The translations under genes were made by a program, and so were the position numbers. 25,030 nt of DNA, taken from a virus. Shown here in pieces: positions 9,029 to 15,423 of this stretch; the first letter of the stretch is position 1; each line of letters begins with the position of its first letter. The stretch lies in the IMG/VR virus record IMGVR_UViG_3300031873_000363, positions 1 through 25,030 of that record. One strand, given 5' to 3'. The notes below the pieces were generated by a model. That model made no database searches. It worked only from the letters and a program-made list of their open reading frames with translations, and was not told the DNA's origin.

Positions 9029-9359
9029 TAATTGTTTTCAATGTATACTCAGCAAAACCACATTGAATAGTAATGCCGAGTAAACAATTAATTAAGTTAA
9101 TTATTCTACTTCATTATTGACGTTAGTCAATATCAACAATTTTGTTACTACCATTTCTGGCGGTTATACATTTCTGTATAACTCTATATATCGCTATATA
9201 GTTCGGACTATCCCATTATCCTATTAGGATATGCCTATTATAGTCTCTGAACGTCTCCTTGCGGATTTCGCTGCGGATTGTCTCACTTGAGAGTTTCCCG
9301 CAATTTCAGGCATTTGCTATATAACCTCTCGGTTATATGGGCCTTAAGTTATAAACTAA
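8612..9359 (-). ncRNA. Group I intron 2 in the capsid gene, with HNH ORF
   Basis: A 748-base intervening sequence. P1: exon GGCT plus intron TTA pairs with TAAGGCC at about 9340-9346, placing a U.G pair at the splice site after 9360. P2 is a perfect hairpin at 9319-9338 (ATATAACC, loop GAGA). P3 is ATGCCT (9308-9313) with AGGCAT (9231-9236). P7 is GACTA within TTCAGAGACTA (about 9241-9251) with TAGTC in TAGTCC (9205-9210). P8 is the hairpin TATCCT-AAT-AGGATA (about 9217-9231). P9-like hairpins follow. P10 is 5-bp CTTAA/TTAAG. The intron ends in G at 8612, which is also the last base of the HNH stop codon. The endonuclease gene lies after the core. Confidence 0.85.
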
Positions 9360-9840
9360 AGCCATTGTGATACCAGTTGCTGTTTCTGTTCTTAACCTCA
9401 AGGGTCAAGTCACCAACAACCGCTCTAAAGTCGTAGTCTCCAGCCCTTTGCAGGGTTGTGTCAACAAACGGTCTTCGAAGATATGCTATCTTCAACTTCT
9501 CAGGACGAACTGCCAATACTTTACCAATTAGAGACGTAGAATCACCTGATTGCTGCACGTATCTGTGATAATGTATGGCTAACCTTCCAAATGATGTGCT
9601 ATATACGTCAATCGTATTAAGGATTGTCGTAGCGTCTACGGTCACCAGGGTATTAGACTTGCTGGTAAACTCATCGATCGCATTTCGTAAGAACGAACCT
9701 ACGAAAAGATCAGTCGCCACATCACCATTTGAGTTATCCATGTTGTCCTTCATTATTCCGTTAAGAATTGAAGTTGAGAACACGGTTCCTGAAGCGTGAG
9801 CGGAAAAGTTAGTTGAGCGAGAAATCGCTTCTAAAATACC
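9360..9840 (-). CDS. Major capsid protein, exon 2 (C-terminal half)
   Basis: This exon encodes residues 144-303 and the first base of codon 304. It begins GILEAISRSTNFSAH, continues through SGTVFSTSILNGIMKDN, DLFVGSFLRNAIDEF and AVRPEKLKIAYLRRPFVDT, and ends in LTLEVKNRNSNWYHNG. These are characteristic of the C-terminal half of SU10-like (DUF5309) major capsid proteins. The GTG at 9783 is not a real start: the same frame is open upstream and reads as conserved capsid sequence back to the splice point. If intron 2 is not removed, the frame adds only F-S-L and stops at 9349, so an almost normal C-terminus would still be made. Confidence 0.88.
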
Positions 9841-9963
9841 CGTTAATGGACTTTGTCTTCATCCTCTTTCGAAGAGCATCCTGTAAAGTCTCTACACTTG
9901 CCCGAGACAACCTTTTAAGGTCCTTGTCTCTGCTAGCACGGCGTCCCTGGGAGGTTCACCGTT

Positions 9964-10407
9964 TTAGGGATGTTTTAGATGAGCAGTTTTTTTAGAATGC
10001 GAATTTGTTAGAATTGCTTGAGAATTCGTTTTTAAACGATGACAGTTAGGACAATATGTTTTCATATTATCTATATCAGTTATTTTTAATGGATTTATCT
10101 TTCTTGGTTCAATATGGTCAACTTCCATGATTCTTTCATCGTGGAATAGACACATATTTTCTGACAAATGCCACCAACAATTTTCCGTACACCGGCATGT
10201 ATAATTATCTCTTTCAAGAACAATTTTTTTCCAATATGTGGCAGATATACCGCCTTTCCATCTTGGATGATTTTTCCCAGATATTTCGCCCTTTTTAAAG
10301 GAACTCTTAGGTAGTGGGCGATTTTTAATATAACAATTCCAACACGTCTTAGCTTTGTGTTTTTTTATTATGCCCCCACAATTAGGACATGGTTTCGGAG
10401 TGGCCAT
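9964..10407 (-). CDS. HNH homing endonuclease encoded in intron 1
   Basis: A 147-residue protein. A zinc ribbon with CPNCGG and CWNC occupies residues 7-25. GEISGKNHPRWKGGIS resembles a NUMOD3-type DNA-binding motif. The HNH region contains RDNYTCRC, the catalytic-type EVDHIEPRKINPL, the central N in DIDNMKTYCPNCH and the closing CPNCHRLKT. It would cleave capsid genes lacking the intron and spread the intron by homing (family knowledge). Its ATG is 5 bases downstream of a strong TATAAT, so the message is probably leaderless. The codons for TAHLK near the C-terminus are the same bases as the ribozyme guide sequence. Confidence 0.9.
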   Translation of the reverse strand: MATPKPCPNCGGIIKKHKAKTCWNCYIKNRPLPKSSFKKGEISGKNHPRWKGGISATYWKKIVLERDNYTCRCTENCWWHLSENMCLFHDERIMEVDHIEPRKINPLKITDIDNMKTYCPNCHRLKTNSQAILTNSHSKKTAHLKHP

Positions 10408-10412
10408 ACTTC

Positions 10413-10441
10413 ATTATACCATAAATGAAGAAGTTTTTCAA
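10413..10441 (-). promoter_or_regulatory. Sigma-70-type promoter inside intron 1
   Basis: TTGAAA (10436-10441), a 17-base spacer ending in TGG and TATAAT (10413-10418) on the minus strand. The -10 is 5 bases before the HNH ATG at 10407, so transcription would begin at or next to the start codon. It has the same form as the promoters at 12231, 15393, 18131 and 18259. Confidence 0.75.
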
Positions 10442-10457
10442 TACCACTTCGTAGTTT

Positions 10458-10886
10458 ACTCATCTTTGGAACGGTACCGGATTGTCCAGAAACAAGGGTT
10501 GAACGAACCAAGTCAAACTCGGCTGCATTTCCCCATTCTGCTAATGCTTTGGTTGTCTGTCTAGCCAACTCATCTTCACCATAATAGTGCTGAACAAGTT
10601 GCTGCGTCCTGTCTACCTTGAAAGGAATAGCAATTTTTTCTACAAGGTTCGTTACTAACGTAGTTGTAGATCTTGCAAGATTGGTAAAATCTTCGGCTTC
10701 TGCAACCGCTTGAGATGCCGCCGTTCTTAGCGTATCTGTTAGTGTTGAATGAACGGTGCTAATTGCAACGTTCTTACCAAGATTTGAAAGGAACCAATCC
10801 TCTCGGGCAGTCAGAATTTCAACCAAACCCAGGACATCCTGTTTTATAGCTGTATCACCGTAACTTCTTAAAATTTCATCGGCCAC
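10458..10886 (-). CDS. Major capsid protein, SU10-like (DUF5309), exon 1
   Basis: This exon encodes residues 1-143 of a 308-residue capsid protein made from three exons (10886-10458, 9840-9360, 8611-8595; 927 bases in all, in frame). Family features include the early segment LVEILTAREDWFLSNLGKN (about 21-39), STVHSTLTDTL, AIPFKVDRTQQ (about 86-96) and EWGNAAEFDLVRSTLVSG (about 117-134), ending in GTVPKMS. The product forms the icosahedral shell. Unspliced, the frame reads 29 unrelated residues into intron 1 and stops at 10368. The gene follows the putative scaffold gene, the usual head-module order. The splice sites are inferred from reading frame and RNA pairing and have not been tested. Confidence 0.9.
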
Positions 10887-10906
10887 GGTATTTGATTAGA
10901 TCTGAC

Positions 10907-11764
10907 CTATAGATGCAGTCCAAGGGCTTTAACGAGGGCAATTTTGTCTTCCTCTTTACCGCTTTTTAGGATTTTTGCTCCTAAATCCTGAACTTTCTTT
11001 TGGTCAAACCCAATTCTGTTACTTGATGTAACCACCGGACTTTTCTTAGACTCTTCCTTTGCCTTGGCTTCGGCTAAAGACTTTAAGGGTGACTTTTCGA
11101 AGGCTTCAAGTTGAGAGATGCCTTTTTGTTTTGCAACAATGGCTACCTCTTCCTGAACTTCAACTGCGTAAGGATATTTTGCAAGAAGATCGGAACGATC
11201 AAGTCGTGACTTGAGTTCTTCGACTTCGGCGCTATTTTTATCAATGCGCTTATCCTCCACGGGGGGTTCAGGTTGGTCAGATTTCTTAACAGGAGCCTCG
11301 ACTTTCGCCGGTGCCTTTCCTGTAAGTGTATCAGCCCAAAATTTCTTTGCTTCTTCTACTGTTTTACCCTCACTCGATGCCCACTTAGTTACAAACGAAT
11401 CGTAAAGTTTGGCATCTTCTCTAGTCTTAGCGATAGCTTGATCGCCGACAAGACTTTTTAGGTTAGCAAGTGTCTTTTTGACGTCATCGATATTGTCGAA
11501 TTTCCGTCCAAGTGCACCTTCAACCAATGATAATACCTCCTTATTTGGGTCGGTAGTTGAAGAAGAATCTTTCTGGGTAGAAACATCTGAACCAGAACCT
11601 ACCTTGACGGGTTCCTCTTCTGGAGGTTCCTGAGGTTCGGTAGGCTTTTGCAATGCAATAGCCTCTGCAACTCTCTCCTTAATTAAGTCGTCTAAAGAAA
11701 GTTCTTCTTCGACTTCCTCAACTTCGGGGGTGTCGGTTTGATTAGGTTTGTTTTCTACTTCCAT
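10907..11764 (-). CDS. Putative scaffolding protein
   Basis: A 285-residue acidic, low-complexity, helix-rich protein between the portal region and the capsid gene, where tailed phages encode the scaffold. The first 60 residues are rich in glutamate and proline (EVEEVEEELSLDDLIKERV, then EPQEPPEEEP). A central region around LDRSDLLAKYPYAVEVQEEV and a lysine-rich C-terminus (KSGKEEDKIALVKALGLHL) follow. Phage scaffolds typically have an acidic helical body and a basic capsid-binding tail, which fits. The frame opens at 11776, but the ATG at 11764 is preferred because MEVENKPNQTDTP starts the acidic region. There is no sequence signature that proves the role. Confidence 0.72.
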   Translation of the reverse strand: MEVENKPNQTDTPEVEEVEEELSLDDLIKERVAEAIALQKPTEPQEPPEEEPVKVGSGSDVSTQKDSSSTTDPNKEVLSLVEGALGRKFDNIDDVKKTLANLKSLVGDQAIAKTREDAKLYDSFVTKWASSEGKTVEEAKKFWADTLTGKAPAKVEAPVKKSDQPEPPVEDKRIDKNSAEVEELKSRLDRSDLLAKYPYAVEVQEEVAIVAKQKGISQLEAFEKSPLKSLAEAKAKEESKKSPVVTSSNRIGFDQKKVQDLGAKILKSGKEEDKIALVKALGLHL

Positions 11765-11775
11765 TTTTATATGCA

Positions 11776-11804
11776 ATAATAGTTGATACTATAATTGCTT
11801 TAAA
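11776..11804 (-). promoter_or_regulatory. Possible sigma-70 promoter for scaffold and capsid
   Basis: TTTAAA (11799-11804), a 17-base spacer and TATTAT (11776-11781) on the minus strand, 11 bases upstream of the scaffold ATG. It is weaker than the TTGAAA/TATAAT set and lacks the TGG before the -10. The placement fits the head genes, but it could be chance in AT-rich DNA. Confidence 0.4.
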
Positions 11805-11834
11805 AAAGACCTAGTTACGGATTTTTCGACCTAC

Positions 11835-11885
11835 ACAAGTTTTAACTTGTTGTCAAATCCCCTAGGCAGCGCACGCTCCCTAAGG
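11835..11885 (-). promoter_or_regulatory. Tandem stem-loops upstream of the scaffold gene
   Basis: On the minus strand a roughly 12-bp stem (CCTTAGGGAGCG with CGCTGCCTAGGG, one wobble and one mismatch, 2-base loop; about 11860-11885) is followed by a second hairpin ACAAGTT/AACTTGT (11835-11850). No T-run follows, so a standard terminator is unlikely. It may be an RNA-processing site, attenuator or operator between the gene at 11896 and the scaffold gene. Confidence 0.45.
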
Positions 11886-11895
11886 CATCCGGCAA

Positions 11896-12222
11896 CTATT
11901 TCTCTTCTCTATATAGAGAATCTGTATCGGCAGACTTATGTTTTTCAAGTAATTTTCTACTTACATCTCCATCTGATATATAAGCACCTATCAATAATTC
12001 TATTTTCTCAAGATATTCTGAGGCAATTGTTCTAGATTTGACTTCTATTGCGGCCTTTTTATCAGATGATACATCAATCGTTCTGGCATCTGTTAGACCC
12101 CTTATCATACTATCAATAATAGGTTTAACAAGGTCCACCCATTCACCAGATGCCATAAAATTCCTTGCTCTATCGCCAAGGTTAATTCTGTCCTGGTGTT
12201 CTCGTGCCTGTTCTGTAGTCAT
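11896..12222 (-). CDS. Hypothetical helical protein in the head module
   Basis: A 108-residue charged protein with no cysteines and strong helical character (for example DLVKPIIDSMIRGL and EYLEKIELLIGAYI). I do not recognise a family. A promoter with -10 TATAAT ends 8 bases upstream of the ATG, so its message is nearly leaderless and separately initiated. It lies between the lysine-rich small genes and the scaffold gene, where small head accessory proteins are common, but that is positional inference only. Confidence 0.68.
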   Translation of the reverse strand: MTTEQAREHQDRINLGDRARNFMASGEWVDLVKPIIDSMIRGLTDARTIDVSSDKKAAIEVKSRTIASEYLEKIELLIGAYISDGDVSRKLLEKHKSADTDSLYREEK

Positions 12223-12230
12223 CTGTTTTT

Positions 12231-12259
12231 ATTATACCACAATTTGTGGATATTTTCAA
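12231..12259 (-). promoter_or_regulatory. Sigma-70-type promoter
   Basis: TTGAAA (12254-12259), 17-base spacer ending in TGG, TATAAT (12231-12236) on the minus strand. It lies immediately downstream of the stop of the 57-residue gene and 8 bases before ATG 12222. Confidence 0.75.
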
Positions 12260-12261
12260 TA

Positions 12262-12435
12262 CTACTTATATGATTTAACCTTTTTGTTCCCAGCCTTTCT
12301 TGCTGCCGCTAGGGCGATAGCAATAATTTGTTCTCTTGATCGAGGCTTACCACCGGCACCACGGGCCCTACCTTTTTTAAGGTTATCCTTAACAAGTTCT
12401 CTTATGTTTTCACTGACATTACGTGTTAACGGCAT
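12262..12435 (-). CDS. Small basic protein, DUF6496-like
   Basis: A 57-residue basic protein beginning MPLTRNVSENIRELV. Its core (KPRSREQIIAIALAAARKAG, residues 30-49) closely resembles the SR-QAIAIAL-ARKAG motif of small phage-associated DUF6496-type proteins of unknown function. The ATG is one base after the stop of the 23-residue gene (TAATATG), so translation is probably coupled. The gene ends three bases before the promoter at 12231-12259. Confidence 0.7.
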   Translation of the reverse strand: MPLTRNVSENIRELVKDNLKKGRARGAGGKPRSREQIIAIALAAARKAGNKKVKSYK

Positions 12436-12436
12436 A

Positions 12437-12508
12437 TTATTTTTTCTTATTCTTTTTTTTACCCTTTTTCTTGCCGACCTTTTTTACTTTTTTCTTATTC
12501 TTTTTCAT
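12437..12508 (-). CDS. Tiny lysine-rich protein (23 residues)
   Basis: The frame encodes MKKNKKKVKKVGKKKGKKK and four more residues, NKKK: almost only lysine with a few asparagine, glycine and valine. It starts one base after the preceding stop and stops one base before the next ATG, with TAATATG at both junctions. That exact packing between two other small genes is the evidence for a real gene. A DNA- or RNA-binding, charge-neutralising or packaging-related role can be imagined but is not shown. It could also be a simple-sequence spacer kept for translational coupling. Confidence 0.5.
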   Translation of the reverse strand: MKKNKKKVKKVGKKKGKKKNKKK

Positions 12509-12509
12509 A

Positions 12510-12647
12510 TTATTTTTTTCTTTTTGATTTATATTTTCCAACCGTATTATTTTTTGGTTTCCTTTTCACTTTATTTTTTCTTTTTCGACCACCCACGAAA
12601 CCGCTCGTTCCCTCGTCTCCGTAGGTCTCTAAAATGTTATCTGCCAT
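12510..12647 (-). CDS. Small protein with lysine-rich tail (45 residues)
   Basis: A 45-residue product beginning MADNILETYGDEGTSGFVGG, then strongly basic (RKRKNKVKRKPKNN, then KSKRKK at the end). It starts one base after the portal stop in a TAATATG junction and ends one base before the next ATG. The acidic/neutral head with basic tail is unlike a chance frame. No family is recognised. It was probably overlooked in automatic calls because of its size. Confidence 0.55.
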   Translation of the reverse strand: MADNILETYGDEGTSGFVGGRKRKNKVKRKPKNNTVGKYKSKRKK

Positions 12648-12648
12648 A

Positions 12649-14625
12649 TTATTGTATTGGAGAGACTCCTCCTGGTAGTCCTCCGGCCATCCCTCCGCTT
12701 ATCTGAGGCGCAGAAGCGCCCAATTGTGGTAATCCACTGGCATTTGCAAATGTCGTTCCCTCTGTTGGGGTACCAGAAGCCGCTTCTTTCATCAATCTTC
12801 CTGCCTGCGTAGCCTCTGCAGATAATGCCGGGATAACTGGTTCTTTTAAGAAGAACTCACCCTTTAATCCCATATAATTTAGGATCTCCCTCATAATTGC
12901 ATCCGTATCTAGTCGTGAGGCCACAGGCAATCTAGAATATGCGATCAACATGTCTTTTAATTGTTGTACCGCAACCACCCGGTTAAATCTTTCATCAGTG
13001 ATAGTCACATCAACATCAATGCTTTCATCAAATATTCCCCTAAGATACGTAACAAATCTCTGTTTCCCCATCGCACTAAGTGTCTTTTTCTGTTTTGCCT
13101 TAAATAGATTTATCTCTTCATCCGTAGGAACAAATCCGCTATTTTCAATATAATTTTGTTCATAGGCATCTGTTCTCTTTTGAATAATATCGTTATCTAT
13201 TGCCTCAAGAAATGCCGGTTCTCCTGTTATTCTTACAATATCCGCAGGTTTCAAAATACTCTCCATCATTGGAATATATTGTCTAGTAATGAGTCTTTCA
13301 ATTAAGAACCCCATACCTTCCTGAATAAGAACAAAGGTATCACGGATATTTCTATCCTGTGTAAGGGTTGCAGTAGCCGAGGCAGAGGCCCTGCCGGCCT
13401 CTCCACGATTGATATCAAATGCTCCCGTAACCCGGTCAGAATAAAGGTTAATTTTATCTTCGTCAGTATAAGATGATGCTCGATAGTCTTGAACTTGTAA
13501 TTGTTTAACGTCTCGGTTAATATCTGTAACGGGTAACGCTCCTCCAGCCACTATAGAACTCATGAGATCTGGTGTTAACCCGCCACCCTTACGAATTAAA
13601 AAGATGCCGTTCTGAAGAATCAAACTGTTATTTTTTCGCGTATTGACTACCTGATTAGTATACTCTTGCAAACCAAATAACATCTCAGCTATCCCACGGC
13701 CGAACCATCTGCCATCTACCCGCTTATACCACCCTTCTTCATATGGTTTAATACCATCTTCTCTTGGATTCTCTCTTATGAGATGAATAACGTTGGCACC
13801 CCCAGAACCAGAAGCGATGATGTGTCCATTGATCCATATGTCTTCATCTTTATAATTCTTAGTAACCCATGATTTTTTTATTTTTCCCCATCTTTCCCAT
13901 ACCTCAATATAGGGCACCTTACCCCGACTACTTCCCCACACATCTGGAACATTAGGGACAATCGTTGAAAAAGTTACATAATCTAGATTTTTCCAAACGC
14001 CCTTATAGGTATCAAAATCCGCCTCTGTCATAAAACTTCTCTCTACAATAGACGGCGCATCTTGAATACTATCTACTGCCGGATCTATCCAAATATTTAA
14101 AAGATCGACAATCTTTGATTTAATTATTTTCCGGCCAGTATGTCTATCTATATCTTCAAATGTTTTAATAACAACAGTCCCATCTCGGGCCAACACCCTG
14201 GTAAAATCATTAAGCAACTGGCCAAATTCCATCTTCTTCATGTAATTAAGAATAATAGAACGCACCATTATCGCGACCCGAACTGCACTTGGAGTACCTG
14301 GCTGTATCAAAATATCTTTCGTGTCTAGGTCGATACTTTTTACCACAGATTCAACTGACCATTCTGTCAATGGTACCCACGTTTTATCTTCGCCGGTTGT
14401 TTCATCCTTTGGAACATCAAAAATTCCGTAATAAAACTTACGAGCCTTTTTAATCACATTTCTCATTAAATAAGAGATTCTGTCTGTAAGATATACAGAT
14501 TCGTCGTCCCATGCCGCCTTTTCCTGGTTTATTGTTTCAATTGCTTCCTGTTCAAAAGAATCAGGAATATATCCAGTAAGTTTCGGTCCTATATAAAAAT
14601 TGTCTCCGCCAAACATATTAGGCAT
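12649..14625 (-). CDS. Portal protein
   Basis: A 658-residue protein, a usual length for portals of podovirus-like and SU10-like phages. It lies between the putative adaptor and the small-gene/scaffold block. Supporting segments include DGTVVIKTFEDID (near 150-162), the basic/aromatic region GWYKRVDGRWFGRGIAEML, QEYTNQVVNTRKNNSLILQN typical of the portal crown/wing helix, and the polar SASATATLTQDRNIRDTF segment. The C-terminus is glycine- and proline-rich. The dodecameric portal forms the DNA entry vertex and binds the terminase. The start MPNMFGG has an alternative ATG three codons later. Identification rests on pattern and synteny and is strong but not motif-proven. Confidence 0.85.
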   Translation of the reverse strand: MPNMFGGDNFYIGPKLTGYIPDSFEQEAIETINQEKAAWDDESVYLTDRISYLMRNVIKKARKFYYGIFDVPKDETTGEDKTWVPLTEWSVESVVKSIDLDTKDILIQPGTPSAVRVAIMVRSIILNYMKKMEFGQLLNDFTRVLARDGTVVIKTFEDIDRHTGRKIIKSKIVDLLNIWIDPAVDSIQDAPSIVERSFMTEADFDTYKGVWKNLDYVTFSTIVPNVPDVWGSSRGKVPYIEVWERWGKIKKSWVTKNYKDEDIWINGHIIASGSGGANVIHLIRENPREDGIKPYEEGWYKRVDGRWFGRGIAEMLFGLQEYTNQVVNTRKNNSLILQNGIFLIRKGGGLTPDLMSSIVAGGALPVTDINRDVKQLQVQDYRASSYTDEDKINLYSDRVTGAFDINRGEAGRASASATATLTQDRNIRDTFVLIQEGMGFLIERLITRQYIPMMESILKPADIVRITGEPAFLEAIDNDIIQKRTDAYEQNYIENSGFVPTDEEINLFKAKQKKTLSAMGKQRFVTYLRGIFDESIDVDVTITDERFNRVVAVQQLKDMLIAYSRLPVASRLDTDAIMREILNYMGLKGEFFLKEPVIPALSAEATQAGRLMKEAASGTPTEGTTFANASGLPQLGASAPQISGGMAGGLPGGVSPIQ

Positions 14626-14630
14626 AATTT

Positions 14631-15359
14631 TTAATGATAATTTTTCCTAGCCGCCATAAATATTAATTGCTGTTCTGAATCAGGGGCCTGTTCTTTTTCT
14701 CTCATATTTAATATGCCAGTTTCCCAATTTGATTGTGCCTTAAGAGAATCATTTATTCTTCCATATTTTCTGAATACATCCGTAAGCATTCCTTCTGATA
14801 AAACATTCAAAAAGTCTTTTGGTAAATCAGGAATATCAGTAGTGACCTTTAATTCACCCGGCCTCTTAATCCAATACATATGCAAATTGGCATTTCCGAC
14901 AACCACGTCATCAGTGCTACATGGAACTGGAGCAATCCACACGGAACGATCTTTGAACCAATACTTAGGGTCACTAGAACTAAATTCTGAATTAATATCC
15001 GCATCTAAAATAGTGGGAGTGGGTATTTGTTGTAAGGATATCGGATCGGCAACCCGCCAATCATTACTACCACCGCTATAATTTATCTCGATTCTTTGCA
15101 TCTTTATCATTCCTCCACCGTATGTAGTTGTAGCATTGTCCACTGGAAGAACGTATTCTCTTTGATCAGCAACTAAATCCGTAAAAGAAATTTCAGCATA
15201 CAAATCTTCATTTAAGTCAACCAACTCCCTAACCATAAGAAGGTAGTATTTATTGGCTAATCTTAAAAGATTGGCGTCGGTAAGAGTGGTACTGTCTTTC
15301 CCCGAAATATAACGGACATCGGAAAAAACATTGTCGAGGGTTTGATAACTTGCGGCCAT
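14631..15359 (-). CDS. Putative head-tail adaptor/connector protein
   Basis: A 242-residue protein directly between the large terminase and portal genes. The N-terminus (YQTLDNVFSDVRYISGKDS) and helices such as LLRLANKYYLLMVRELVDL, followed by a beta-rich middle with DQREYVLPVDN and DPKYWFKDRSVWIAPVP, resemble the head-to-tail adaptor-like proteins often found beside portals of this type. Such proteins bind below the portal and link it to the tail. I have not been able to identify a named family. A dedicated promoter ends 33 bases upstream of the ATG. It stops 5 bases before the portal start. Confidence 0.7.
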   Translation of the reverse strand: MAASYQTLDNVFSDVRYISGKDSTTLTDANLLRLANKYYLLMVRELVDLNEDLYAEISFTDLVADQREYVLPVDNATTTYGGGMIKMQRIEINYSGGSNDWRVADPISLQQIPTPTILDADINSEFSSSDPKYWFKDRSVWIAPVPCSTDDVVVGNANLHMYWIKRPGELKVTTDIPDLPKDFLNVLSEGMLTDVFRKYGRINDSLKAQSNWETGILNMREKEQAPDSEQQLIFMAARKNYH

Positions 15360-15392
15360 AGTTCACTAAATAGTTAGATGATATCTATTCAT

Positions 15393-15421
15393 ATTATACC
15401 ATAAATACTTATGTTTTTCAA
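15393..15421 (-). promoter_or_regulatory. Sigma-70-type promoter for adaptor and portal
   Basis: TTGAAA (15416-15421), 17-base spacer ending in TGG, TATAAT (15393-15398) on the minus strand. It lies just after the terminase stop and leaves a leader of about 30 bases before ATG 15359. Confidence 0.75.
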
Positions 15422-15423
15422 TA

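Larger units (their letters stand above)
9841..10457 (-). ncRNA. Group I intron 1 in the capsid gene, with HNH ORF in the P1 loop
   Basis: A 617-base intervening sequence. The 5' exon end AGATGAGT (10458-10465) can pair over 8 bp with GCTCATCT at 9977-9984, with a U.G pair exactly at the splice site; ACT next to it can pair with the 3' exon start GGT (P10). The 3' part holds core elements: a hairpin GAGACAA/TTGTCTC at 9904-9930, P7-like GACTTT (about 9885-9892) with AAAGTC (9848-9854), and a P8-like hairpin CTCTT/AAGAG at 9864-9876. The intron ends in G at 9841. The HNH gene and its promoter lie in the roughly 470-base P1 loop, and the guide sequence overlaps the HNH 3' coding end. Confidence 0.8.

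Noticed and set aside
9349-9783. A separate 144-residue gene starting at GTG 9783
   Set aside because: The same frame is open upstream and reads as conserved capsid sequence (GILEAISRSTNFSAH and on) to the intron end, so this is exon 2 and not an independent gene.
10437-10446. Alternative 5' splice site for intron 1 after CGAAGT, before GGTATT
   Set aside because: It also keeps the frame and mimics the exon junction, but its possible guide ACTTC gives a U-A pair at the splice site and no P10; the AGATGAGT/GCTCATCT pairing is much better.
9349-10886. Capsid gene broken by mutation (pseudogene)
   Set aside because: The joined exons are complete and in frame, and the gaps contain ribozyme-like structure and intact HNH genes, which fits introns and not decay.
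12038-12706. 222-residue plus-strand frame
   Set aside because: It runs antisense over the lysine-rich small genes and is rich in phenylalanine and leucine as expected for the complement of lysine codons; the minus-strand genes are better supported.
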